64,000 nt of DNA from [Pasteurella] aerogenes (GTDB lineage Bacteria > Pseudomonadota > Gammaproteobacteria > Enterobacterales > Pasteurellaceae): contig LR134362.1 of the NCBI GenBank assembly GCA_900637275.1, positions 248,001-312,000 of the forward strand, given 5' to 3'. Made by a program: the position numbers and the translations under genes. The first letter of the stretch is position 1. Each line of letters begins with the position of its first letter. This document shows positions 26,529 to 34,512 of the stretch, piece after piece. The notes beneath the pieces were generated by a model. That model had not been told where the DNA came from and did not search any database. It saw only the letters and a program-made list of their open reading frames with translations.

Positions 26529-28691
26529 ATGTTAAAATTAAAAATTTGTCATAGTCCATTAGTTAAAAAATATTTTGATTCTGCAAGAGAGCTTGTTTCA
26601 ATCGCGGATACTGATTTCACCGACGTTGGTGCAATTATATTAACCAAAGAAGATGTATATGAATATATTGATCGTATTGAAGCTACACAGTTTGGTATCC
26701 CGGTATTTGTTGTATTAAATGAAGGGGAAACATTGCAAGATGAATATTTATCTCGTGTTTACCATATTCAAGATTTAAATAGTTACGATATTAATCTTTA
26801 TAGTCGCCAAATTGAAACCGCAGCAAGTTTGTATGAAGGTAAAATGTTACCGCCATTCTTCAAAATGTTAAGTGAGTATGTTGAGATGGGTAACCTTGCA
26901 TTTGATTGTCCGGGACATCAAGGCGGTCAATATTTCTGTAAACATCCTGCCGGTCGCTATTTGTATGATTTCTATGGTGAGAATATTTTCCGTTCGGATA
27001 TTTGTAACGCGGATGTGAAATTAGGGGATTTACTTATTCATGAAGGGGCGCCTTGTGATGCACAACAACACGCCGCTAAAGTTTACAATGCCGATAAAAC
27101 CTACTTTGTTTTAAACGGAACTTCTGCTTCCAATAAAGTGGTATGTAATGCGTTACTTGCGCCGGGCGATTTAGTGTTATTTGACCGTAATAACCATAAA
27201 TCTAATCATCATGGTGCCTTAATTCAAGCAGGGGCAACGCCGGTATATTTAGAAACTGCACGTAACCCGTTTGGATTTATCGGCGGTATTGATGATCATT
27301 GTTTTGAAGAAGATTACCTTCGTGGATTAATCAAAGAAATTGCGCCACAAAAAGCAAATGAAAAACGTCCTTTCCGTTTGGCAGTAATTCAATTGGGGAC
27401 TTATGACGGTACAATTTACAATGCAAAACAAGTGGTTGAACGTATAGGGCATTTATGTGATTACATTTTATTCGATTCTGCTTGGGTTGGATACGAACAA
27501 TTTATTCCAATGATGAAAGACTGTTCGCCATTATTGTTAGAATTGGATGAAAATGATCCGGGTATTATCGTGACGCAATCAGTTCACAAACAGCAAGCCG
27601 GTTTTTCACAAACCTCACAAATCCATAAAAAAGATAAACATATCAAAGGACAAAACAGATATTGTAATCATAAACGTTTTAACAATGCCTTTATGTTACA
27701 CGCCTCAACCAGTCCGTTCTATCCATTGTTTGCCACATTAGACGTGAATGCGCAAATTCAAGGCTCGCCGGCAGGTCGTCGTTTGTGGGCAGATTGTGTG
27801 GAAGTCGGTATTGAAGCGCGTAAATTAATGTTGAAACATTGCGATCTGATCAAACCGTTTATTCCTCCTTATGTGAGAGGCAAAAAATGGCAAGATTATC
27901 CAACAAAAGAAATTGCTAACGACTTGGAATTTTTCAATTTCCATGCAAACGATACGTGGCATAAATTTGAAGGATATACAGAAAATCAATATTTCGTTGA
28001 CCCATGTAAATTTATGTTAACCACACCGGGTATTAACATTGAAACTGGTGAATATGAGGATTTCGGTATTCCAGCCACCATTTTAGCTAACTATTTGCGT
28101 GAAAATGGCATTATTCCGGAAAAATGTGACTTAAATTCTATTTTATTCTTGTTAACACCGGCAGAAACCTTAACCAAAATGCAAACCTTGGTTGCGCAAA
28201 TCGCCGCCTTTGAAAAACATATTAAACAGGATTCCTTGTTAAAAGACGTGTTACCAACCGTGTATAAAAACAATGAAGAACGTTATCGCGGTTATACCAT
28301 CAGACAACTTTGTCAGGAAATGCACAATCTTTATGTAAGTCGTAATGTAAAACAATTACAAAAAGATTTATTCAGAAAAGCCACATTGCCTGAATATGTT
28401 ATGACGCCACAACAAGCCAATATTGAATTTATTCGCAATAAAATTGAATTGGTTCCGTTATCTAACATTGTTGGTCGAATTGCGGCAGAAGGTGCGCTTC
28501 CTTATCCTCCAGGCGTGTTATGTGTAGTGCCGGGAGAAAGATGGAGTAAAACTGTACAGCAATATTTCCTTGCATTGGAAGAAGGGATCAATCAGCTTCC
28601 GGGTTTTGCACCTGAAATTCAAGGGGTTTATTTACAAAAAGATCCTGATGGTCGTACACGTGCTTATGGTTACGTATTAACTGAAGCTTAA
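26529..28691 (+). CDS. speF: Inducible (biodegradative) ornithine decarboxylase
   Basis: PLP enzyme that converts ornithine to putrescine and CO2, consuming a proton; used in acid resistance and polyamine supply. Fold-type I large decarboxylase: N-terminal wing domain (about 1-110), the core with VLNGTSASNKVV, FDRNNHKSNHHGA and the PLP lysine in SVHKQQAGFSQTSQ (about K355), then a C-terminal domain ending ALPYPPGVLCVVPGE. 720 aa, close to E. coli SpeF (732 aa) and SpeC. The upstream SpeFL leader and downstream potE identify it as speF rather than speC. Confidence 0.94.
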   Translation: MLKLKICHSPLVKKYFDSARELVSIADTDFTDVGAIILTKEDVYEYIDRIEATQFGIPVFVVLNEGETLQDEYLSRVYHIQDLNSYDINLYSRQIETAASLYEGKMLPPFFKMLSEYVEMGNLAFDCPGHQGGQYFCKHPAGRYLYDFYGENIFRSDICNADVKLGDLLIHEGAPCDAQQHAAKVYNADKTYFVLNGTSASNKVVCNALLAPGDLVLFDRNNHKSNHHGALIQAGATPVYLETARNPFGFIGGIDDHCFEEDYLRGLIKEIAPQKANEKRPFRLAVIQLGTYDGTIYNAKQVVERIGHLCDYILFDSAWVGYEQFIPMMKDCSPLLLELDENDPGIIVTQSVHKQQAGFSQTSQIHKKDKHIKGQNRYCNHKRFNNAFMLHASTSPFYPLFATLDVNAQIQGSPAGRRLWADCVEVGIEARKLMLKHCDLIKPFIPPYVRGKKWQDYPTKEIANDLEFFNFHANDTWHKFEGYTENQYFVDPCKFMLTTPGINIETGEYEDFGIPATILANYLRENGIIPEKCDLNSILFLLTPAETLTKMQTLVAQIAAFEKHIKQDSLLKDVLPTVYKNNEERYRGYTIRQLCQEMHNLYVSRNVKQLQKDLFRKATLPEYVMTPQQANIEFIRNKIELVPLSNIVGRIAAEGALPYPPGVLCVVPGERWSKTVQQYFLALEEGINQLPGFAPEIQGVYLQKDPDGRTRAYGYVLTEA

Positions 28692-28699
28692 TTAATACT

Positions 28700-28738
28700 A
28701 AAGTGCGGTCAAAATTTATAAAAAATTGACCGCACTTT
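28700..28738. terminator. Inverted pair of uptake signals between speF and potE
   Basis: AAAGTGCGGTCAA (28700-28712) pairs perfectly with TTGACCGCACTTT (28726-28738). Such inverted pairs often act as terminators in Haemophilus relatives. Here it lies inside the speF-potE unit, so it may lower potE expression. Confidence 0.65.
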
Positions 28739-28755
28739 GAATGGAGATTTAAATT

Positions 28756-29319
28756 ATGAGTACAGAAAAAAGCAATAAAATCGGCGTTGTTCAACTTACG
28801 ATTTTAACCATGGTTAATATGATGGGGTCTGGTATTATTATGTTACCGACCAAATTAGCTGAAATCGGAACCATTTCTATCGTGTCTTGGCTTGTGACTG
28901 CTGTTGGTTCAACCGCATTAGCTTATGCATTTGCGCAATGTGGTATGTTTAGTAAAAAATCCGGCGGGATGGGTGGATATGCGGAATATTCTTTCGGAAA
29001 AGCCGGTAACTTTATGGCGAACTATACTTACGGTGTTTCCTTAGTCATTGCTAATACCGCGATTGCCATTTCAGCGGTTGTCACCAATGTTATCCCTTAC
29101 TTGCTCTCCATGGCGGCATTGATGGTGTTATTAAAAATGGAAAATGTTGCAGAACACAAAACCAAAGTGACTGTCGCAGTCGCATTTATCGGATCATTAT
29201 ATAGCCTTTATGCCCTTTATGCGGCGGGAGAACTTGCCATGTTGTACGGTTCAATCGTGACCTTTATCGGTTGGATATTGTATGGTTTTGTTTCATACAA
29301 ATTTGATATGAAAAAATAA
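28756..29319 (+). pseudogene. potE: Putrescine/ornithine antiporter, internally deleted
   Basis: PotE exchanges extracellular ornithine for putrescine made by SpeF. The first about 108 residues follow the PotE N-terminus closely (VQLTILTMVNMMGSGIIMLP, GGMGGYAEYSFGKAGNFMAN), and the last about 80 follow its C-terminus (TNVIPYLLSMAAL, AMLYGSIVTFIGWILYGFVS). The middle, about 250 residues and most of the 12 membrane helices, is missing, while the frame stays open: 187 aa against 439 in E. coli. The join lies at AISAV|VTNV, near 29074-29080. Most probably inactive as a transporter. Upstream start and ribosome-binding site (ATGGAGAT) are intact. Confidence 0.9.
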
Positions 29320-29341
29320 TTTGTTAATTATCTAACCTCTA

Positions 29342-29373
29342 CCCTTAAATTTTTTTGATTTAAGGGCTTTTTA
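29342..29373 (+). terminator. Terminator after potE
   Basis: CCCTTAAAT (29342-29350) pairs with ATTTAAGGG (29358-29366), followed by CTTTTTATT. Confidence 0.8.
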
Positions 29374-29447
29374 TTTTCCTATATTTGCTTATAATGCATA
29401 GAGGTAAACGTTTTCTCTGCATTTTTAATCAAAGAAGAGGAATAAAT

Positions 29448-30452
29448 ATGCAAATTAATCTAAAAGGTCGTCATTTTTTACGTTTGATGGATTTCACCCC
29501 GCAAGAAGTGCAATATTTAATTGATTTAGCAGCTGAGCTAAAAAAAGCCAAAAAAAGCGGCGTTGAAAAGCAAACCTTAAAAGGCAAAAATATTGCGTTA
29601 ATTTTTGAAAAAACCTCAACCCGAACCCGCTGTTCTTTTGAAGTCGGGGCTTATGACCAAGGGGCAAATGTGACCTACATTAACCCGGAAGGTTCGCAAA
29701 TCGGGCATAAAGAATCAATGAAAGATACCGCACGCGTGTTAGGACGTATGTATGATGCCATCCAATATCGTGGCTATGGTCAACATTTAGTTGAAACGCT
29801 AGCGGAATTTTCTGGTGTGCCGGTTTGGAATGGGTTAACGGATGATTTCCACCCAACACAAATTATCGCCGACTTCCTCACCATGTTAGAGCATTCCAAT
29901 AAACCACTTAACCAAATTAAAATGGCTTATCTAGGCGATGCGCGTAACAATATGGGAAATTCCTTTGTGGAAGGTGCGGCATTAATGGGCGTGGATTTGC
30001 GTTTAGTCGGTCCAAAAGAATTTTGGCCAGAGCAAAAATTGTTAGATGAAGTGGCTGCAACCGCAGCAAAAACTGGGGCGAAAATTCTGTGTACCGAAGA
30101 TACGGCGGAAGGGGTGAAAGAGGTAGATTTCCTTTACACTGATATTTGGGTGTCCATGGGTGAACCGGAAGAAGCGTGGGAACAACGTATTAATTTGATG
30201 AAACCTTATCAAGTAAATACAGACTTACTTAAATTAACCGGCAATCCAAACGTCAAATTTATGCATTGTTTACCGGCATTCCATGATTCCAATACAACCG
30301 TTGGTAAAGAAATGGCGGAAAAATTCGGGATGGACGGATTGGAAGTGACCAATGAAGTCTTTGAATCAGAAGCCTCTATCGTTTTTGACGAAGCGGAAAA
30401 CCGGATGCACTCAATTAAAGCGATTATGGTCGCAACCCTAGGTGAACAATAA
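29448..30452 (+). CDS. argF: Ornithine carbamoyltransferase
   Basis: Joins carbamoyl phosphate and ornithine to citrulline (or the reverse in the arginine deiminase pathway). Signature motifs: carbamoyl-phosphate site FEKTSTRTRCSFE (about residues 53-65), DDFHPTQ-type ornithine region in NGLTDDFHPTQIIADF, and MHCLPAFHD (about 271-279). I start at the ATG at 29448 behind AAGAGGAA; 63 nt of open frame upstream look untranslated. 334 aa. No arcA or arcC lies next to it, so whether it is biosynthetic or catabolic (arcB) is not settled. It has its own terminators on both sides. Confidence 0.93.
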   Translation: MQINLKGRHFLRLMDFTPQEVQYLIDLAAELKKAKKSGVEKQTLKGKNIALIFEKTSTRTRCSFEVGAYDQGANVTYINPEGSQIGHKESMKDTARVLGRMYDAIQYRGYGQHLVETLAEFSGVPVWNGLTDDFHPTQIIADFLTMLEHSNKPLNQIKMAYLGDARNNMGNSFVEGAALMGVDLRLVGPKEFWPEQKLLDEVAATAAKTGAKILCTEDTAEGVKEVDFLYTDIWVSMGEPEEAWEQRINLMKPYQVNTDLLKLTGNPNVKFMHCLPAFHDSNTTVGKEMAEKFGMDGLEVTNEVFESEASIVFDEAENRMHSIKAIMVATLGEQ

Positions 30453-30508
30453 CGCTTTTTCCTACAGTGCGGTCAATTTTTTAAGATTTTTGACACATAA
30501 ATTTATCA

Positions 30509-30546
30509 AAAAACCTCGTAAATAACCGGTTATTTACGAGGTTTTT
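30509..30546. terminator. Perfect 38-bp palindromic terminator after argF
   Basis: A 19-bp perfect inverted repeat with no unpaired centre (30509-30527 and 30528-30546) with A and T runs at its ends, so it can stop transcription in both directions. Confidence 0.88.
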
Positions 30547-30591
30547 ATTCATAATACCTGCCATTTTTTTTCGTTCGGAATAGTTTCCTTT

Positions 30592-30607
30592 TGCGATCCC
30601 TATCGCA
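30592..30607 (+). promoter_or_regulatory. Perfect CRP-S (competence) site of dprA
   Basis: TGCGATCCCTATCGCA is a perfect match to the CRP-S consensus TGCGA-N6-TCGCA; the symmetry continues with TTT before and AAA after it. In H. influenzae such sites need Sxy as well as CRP-cAMP and define the competence regulon. It lies 84 nt upstream of dprA. Confidence 0.9.
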
Positions 30608-30690
30608 AAAGCAAGATGTTGATAGAGAAAATCTACCAGCATTGTGTTTTACTTTTCAAGAGGAACCATAATATGGGAAAGGTATGAAGT

Positions 30691-31779
30691 ATGAATAAAA
30701 GTGAAGTGTTGCTGCGCTTGCTGCAAGTGCCTTATTTGGGAGCGGTGGCAATTGCTAAATTATTAGATGACGTTCCATTGGCTGATTTATTAGCTTATGA
30801 TGAAGCGGCATTTCGCTATATCGGTTGGAAACCGCTGCAAATTCAACGCTGGTTTAAGCCGGAGAATAAATATATTGAGCCAGCGCTGCAATGGGCAGAG
30901 CAAGAAGATCACCATTTGATTAATTATGATGACGAACATTATCCTTATTTATTAAAACAAATCGCGGCACGACCGCCGGTATTATTTTTGCAAGGAAATC
31001 CGACCGCACTTTTGCAACCGCAAATTGCCATGGTGGGCAGTCGTTACTGTTCCCATTATGGCGAACATTGGGCGAAATATTTTGCTACTGAATTGAGTTT
31101 GGCGGGATTGGTCGTTACTAGTGGATTAGCGCTAGGTATTGATGGTTTTTGTCATCAGGCAGTGGTGGATATTGGTGGACAAACCGTGGCGGTATTGGGG
31201 AGTGGTTTGGCGCGAGTTTATCCGGCACGACATCAGCGTTTGGCAAGGAAAATTGTGGAACATCATGGCGCGTTGGTGTCTGAGCTGCTCCCCCAACAGC
31301 CACCCATGCCGGAGCATTTTCCGCGGCGTAATCGTATTATTAGCGGTTTATCTTTGGCGACGTTGGTGATTGAGGCAGGGGTGAAAAGCGGCTCGCTGAT
31401 TACCGCCCGTTATGCACTTGAGCAAAATCGCGATATTTTTGCGTTGCCCGGTAATATTCAAAGTGAATTTAGTCAGGGTTGCCACCAATTGATTAAACAA
31501 GGTGCAATGTTGGTAGAGTCGGTGCAGGATATTTTGGAAAATCTGCCTTCGGTTGTTCCATTTTCTACACCGCCTGAAACTGGCTTACCCGCTGAAAAAT
31601 CGCCGTCGGTAGAACCTTGTTACCCACAATTGTATGCACACATTCATTATTCACCTGTGAGCGTTGATGATTTGGCGGCGCAGTTACAACTCCCGATCTC
31701 TACCTTGTTAAATCAATTATTGGAACTGGAATTACAAGGTTTGATCGAGGTCGAGCAAGGATTATACCGACGCCACTGA
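30691..31779 (+). CDS. dprA: DNA-processing protein DprA
   Basis: Binds incoming single-stranded DNA during natural transformation and loads RecA. The central Rossmann-like domain shows MVGSRYCSHYGE (about residues 114-125), SGLALGIDGFCHQAV, PRRNRIISGLS and LVIEAGVKSGSLITAR. A winged-helix-like C-terminal part (about 305-362) ends the protein. 362 aa. The upstream CRP-S site supports regulation with the competence genes. Its last 18 nt overlap the converging rsmD. The organism is therefore probably transformable, in line with the dense uptake signals. Confidence 0.95.
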   Translation: MNKSEVLLRLLQVPYLGAVAIAKLLDDVPLADLLAYDEAAFRYIGWKPLQIQRWFKPENKYIEPALQWAEQEDHHLINYDDEHYPYLLKQIAARPPVLFLQGNPTALLQPQIAMVGSRYCSHYGEHWAKYFATELSLAGLVVTSGLALGIDGFCHQAVVDIGGQTVAVLGSGLARVYPARHQRLARKIVEHHGALVSELLPQQPPMPEHFPRRNRIISGLSLATLVIEAGVKSGSLITARYALEQNRDIFALPGNIQSEFSQGCHQLIKQGAMLVESVQDILENLPSVVPFSTPPETGLPAEKSPSVEPCYPQLYAHIHYSPVSVDDLAAQLQLPISTLLNQLLELELQGLIEVEQGLYRRH

Positions 31780-32394
31780 TTGATATAATCGATAGCTTAC
31801 TTGTCCGGTTTGTTTGTCTTTCAATAAAACCCAATGATTAGGGACCGTAAGTGGTGCATTTTTTTCCGTTTCCACATAAATCAGCGCATTCGGCGCTAGC
31901 CATTGATGTTGATCCAATAGCTGAATGGTTTGTTCGGCTAAATTAAAATGAAATGGCGGATCGAGAAAAACCACATCAAAGTGCGGTGCATTTTGTGTCT
32001 GATTTAAATATTGCAGACTATTTTGTTGAAATACTTGCGCTTTTTCTGTTGGGCATTTTAATAATTGCAAATTTTTGCGCAGTTGATCCGCAACGGTCTT
32101 ATTTTGTTCCAAAAAAGTCACTTTTGCCGCCTGGCGAGAAAGTGCCTCCATTCCTAAGGAACCGCTTCCGGCAAAGCAATCTAAACAACGACTTTCCACA
32201 ATATAGGGCATCAGCCAGTTAAATAAGGTTTCTTTTACCCGATCGCCAGTGGGACGTAATCCATTGGATGAGAGGACCGGTAATTTTCGCCCGCGCCATA
32301 ATCCACTGATAATTCGGACTTCTCCGTTTTTATGGTTTTGATTTGATGACATTGACTGATTTTTTTTCTGATCTTTTTTCTTATCTTTTTGCAT
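31762..32394 (-). CDS. rsmD: 16S rRNA (guanine-966-N2)-methyltransferase
   Basis: Methylates G966 of 16S rRNA in the 30S subunit. Motif I is CLDCFAGSGSLGMEALSR (about residues 69-86), and the catalytic motif is FLDPPFHF (about 140-147). The first about 25 residues are very Lys/Asn/Gln-rich; an internal ATG at 32352 would remove 14 of them, and neither start has a strong ribosome-binding site. 210 aa. Divergent from ftsY, the order seen in many gammaproteobacteria. Confidence 0.93.
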   Translation of the reverse strand: MQKDKKKDQKKNQSMSSNQNHKNGEVRIISGLWRGRKLPVLSSNGLRPTGDRVKETLFNWLMPYIVESRCLDCFAGSGSLGMEALSRQAAKVTFLEQNKTVADQLRKNLQLLKCPTEKAQVFQQNSLQYLNQTQNAPHFDVVFLDPPFHFNLAEQTIQLLDQHQWLAPNALIYVETEKNAPLTVPNHWVLLKDKQTGQVSYRLYQSVASV

Positions 32395-32502
32395 AGAGGA
32401 ATTGTAAATTAATGATAAACTATACAGAATTTTGCTTAGTTTAGTCGATCAGGGCTAAATTGGGAATGAAATAAATCATTAAAACAAAATAGTGAGCAAT
32501 TT

Positions 32503-33834
32503 ATGTCGGAAGAAAAGAAAAAAGGTGGATTTTGGTCTTGGCTGGGATTAGGGAAAAATAAATCGGAGCCGCAGCCCACAAACGAACAAAAAAAAGAAGA
32601 ACAACCAAAAGAACAATTGCATGACAATGAAGTGGTTATTGAAGAAAAACAGGCACACACCACTTCTCATGATGTATTAGAAGCCGATAAATCGACCACA
32701 GAAATGCCAATGGTGGAAAGTGCGGTCGATTTTTCGCAAGAAATTGAGCAAGAAAACCAAGATTTATTCACAATAACCGCGGATAATCCTGCAACAGAAA
32801 CAGAAACAGAAACAGAAACAGAAACAGAAACAGAAACAGAAACAGAAACAGAAACAGAAACACTGCAAGTAGCGGCAATAGCAACCCAAGAAAAAAAGAG
32901 CGAGGGCGGATTTTTTAGTCGTTTAGTCAAAGGATTATTAAAAACTAAACAGAATATTGGCGCAGGTTTCCGTCGTCTATTTTTAGGCAAAAAAATTGAT
33001 GATGAATTATTTGAAGAACTTGAAGAACAGTTGTTAATTGCGGATATTGGGGTGCCGACGACCAATAAAATTATTCAAAATTTAACTCAACACGCTAATC
33101 ATAAGCAATTGAAAGATGCAGAGTTATTATATCAGCAACTTAAAGTGGAACTTGCGGATATTTTAAAACCGGTTGAGCAACCCTTGATCATTGATACTAG
33201 CAAAAAACCTTATGTGATTTTGATGGTTGGCGTGAATGGGGTAGGGAAAACCACAACAATTGGTAAGTTGGCGCGTCAATTCCAATCGCAAGGAAAATCC
33301 GTAATGTTGGCGGCGGGGGATACTTTCCGCGCGGCAGCAGTGGAGCAGTTGCAAGTTTGGGGCGAGCGTAATGGTATTCCAGTGGTGGCGCAAAGTACCG
33401 GATCTGATTCAGCGTCGGTGATTTTTGATGCGATGCAATCGGCGGCGGCCCGTCAAATTGATATTTTGATTGCGGATACGGCGGGTCGTTTGCAAAATAA
33501 AAATAATTTGATGGATGAGCTGAAAAAAATTGTGCGCGTGATGAAAAAATATGATGAAAGTGCGCCGCATGAAATTATGTTGACCTTGGATGCGGGAACG
33601 GGACAAAATGCGCTTAGCCAAGCCAAATTGTTCCATGAAGCGGTTGGGTTAACCGGTATTAGTTTGACCAAATTAGACGGAACTGCGAAAGGCGGCGTAA
33701 TTTTTGCGATCGCTGATCAATTTAAATTACCTATTCGTTATATCGGCGTTGGGGAAAAAATTGAAGATTTACGAACATTCCAAGCAGATGAGTTTATTGA
33801 CGCTTTATTTGTTCAAGAACATGATGAAATTTAA
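32503..33834 (+). CDS. ftsY: Signal recognition particle receptor FtsY
   Basis: Receptor GTPase that docks SRP-bound ribosomes at the inner membrane. N-terminal acidic A domain about residues 1-145; NG domain about 150-443 with G1 GVNGVGKTTTIGKLA (about 245-259), DTFRAAAVEQL, DTAGR and TKLDGTAKGG. The A domain contains an 11-fold Glu-Thr repeat (residues 99-120) encoded by a perfect hexanucleotide repeat. GTG-free ATG start; first gene of ftsY-ftsE-ftsX. 443 aa, shorter than E. coli (497 aa) because of the A domain. Confidence 0.95.
   Translation: MSEEKKKGGFWSWLGLGKNKSEPQPTNEQKKEEQPKEQLHDNEVVIEEKQAHTTSHDVLEADKSTTEMPMVESAVDFSQEIEQENQDLFTITADNPATETETETETETETETETETETETLQVAAIATQEKKSEGGFFSRLVKGLLKTKQNIGAGFRRLFLGKKIDDELFEELEEQLLIADIGVPTTNKIIQNLTQHANHKQLKDAELLYQQLKVELADILKPVEQPLIIDTSKKPYVILMVGVNGVGKTTTIGKLARQFQSQGKSVMLAAGDTFRAAAVEQLQVWGERNGIPVVAQSTGSDSASVIFDAMQSAAARQIDILIADTAGRLQNKNNLMDELKKIVRVMKKYDESAPHEIMLTLDAGTGQNALSQAKLFHEAVGLTGISLTKLDGTAKGGVIFAIADQFKLPIRYIGVGEKIEDLRTFQADEFIDALFVQEHDEI
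32797..32862 (+). repeat. Hexanucleotide tandem repeat (GAAACA)11 in ftsY
   Basis: Eleven perfect tandem copies of GAAACA, in frame as Glu-Thr codons. Changes in copy number by slippage keep the reading frame and alter only the length of the acidic linker by two residues per unit. Confidence 0.97.
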
Positions 33835-33852
33835 TCGCTAAGAGAAGTTAAG

Positions 33853-34503
33853 ATGATACGTTTTGCAAATGTGAGTAAGGCTTATCTTGGGGGAAAACCT
33901 GCGTTGCAAGGGTTGACCTTCCATTTGCCGGTGGGAAGCATGACTTATTTGGTCGGACATTCCGGTGCGGGGAAAAGTACCTTATTGAAGTTGATTATGG
34001 GGATGGAACGTGCCAATGGCGGACAAATTTGGTTTAACGGACATGATATTACCCGTTTGTCACGCTATGAAATTCCTTTTTTGCGCCGTCAAATCGGAAT
34101 GGTGCATCAAGATTATCGCTTGTTGACGGATAGAACAATTGCGGAAAATGTGGCGTTACCTTTAATTATCGCTGGGTTGCATCCGAAAGAAGCACATTCC
34201 AGAGCTTTGGCAGCATTGGATCGCGTGGGATTGCGCGATCGTGCGGCGCATCAACCAGTGGCGTTATCCGGTGGAGAACAACAGCGGGTGGATATTGCGC
34301 GTGCGATTGTGCATAAACCGCAGTTATTGCTGGCTGATGAGCCAACTGGAAATTTGGATGAGGTGCTTTCCTTAGAAATTTTTAATTTGTTTGAAGAATT
34401 TAATCGGCTGGGAATGACCGTGTTAATTGCAACCCATGATCTTGGCATTATTCAGCAAAAACCAAAACCTTGTCTTGTGCTTGAACAAGGTTATTTACGT
34501 TAA
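33853..34503 (+). CDS. ftsE: Cell-division ABC ATPase FtsE
   Basis: ATPase that works with FtsX at the division ring and, through FtsX and EnvC-type activators, switches on septal amidases. Walker A GHSGAGKSTLLK (about residues 36-47), signature LSGGEQQRVDIARA, Walker B LLADEPTGNLDE and the H-loop ATHD. 216 aa, the usual short FtsE. 18 nt after ftsY and 9 nt before ftsX. Confidence 0.95.
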   Translation: MIRFANVSKAYLGGKPALQGLTFHLPVGSMTYLVGHSGAGKSTLLKLIMGMERANGGQIWFNGHDITRLSRYEIPFLRRQIGMVHQDYRLLTDRTIAENVALPLIIAGLHPKEAHSRALAALDRVGLRDRAAHQPVALSGGEQQRVDIARAIVHKPQLLLADEPTGNLDEVLSLEIFNLFEEFNRLGMTVLIATHDLGIIQQKPKPCLVLEQGYLR

Positions 34504-34512
34504 GGAGTAATA

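Noticed and set aside
28756..29319. A novel short four-to-five-helix transporter
   Set aside because: Both halves match the two ends of PotE closely, so an internal deletion explains it better than a new small protein.
32797..32862. GAAACA repeats as a CRISPR or an on/off phase-variation tract
   Set aside because: The units are contiguous with no spacers, and six-base units keep the reading frame, so they cannot switch the gene off. The long Ser-Val frame on the other strand is only the reverse reading of the repeat.
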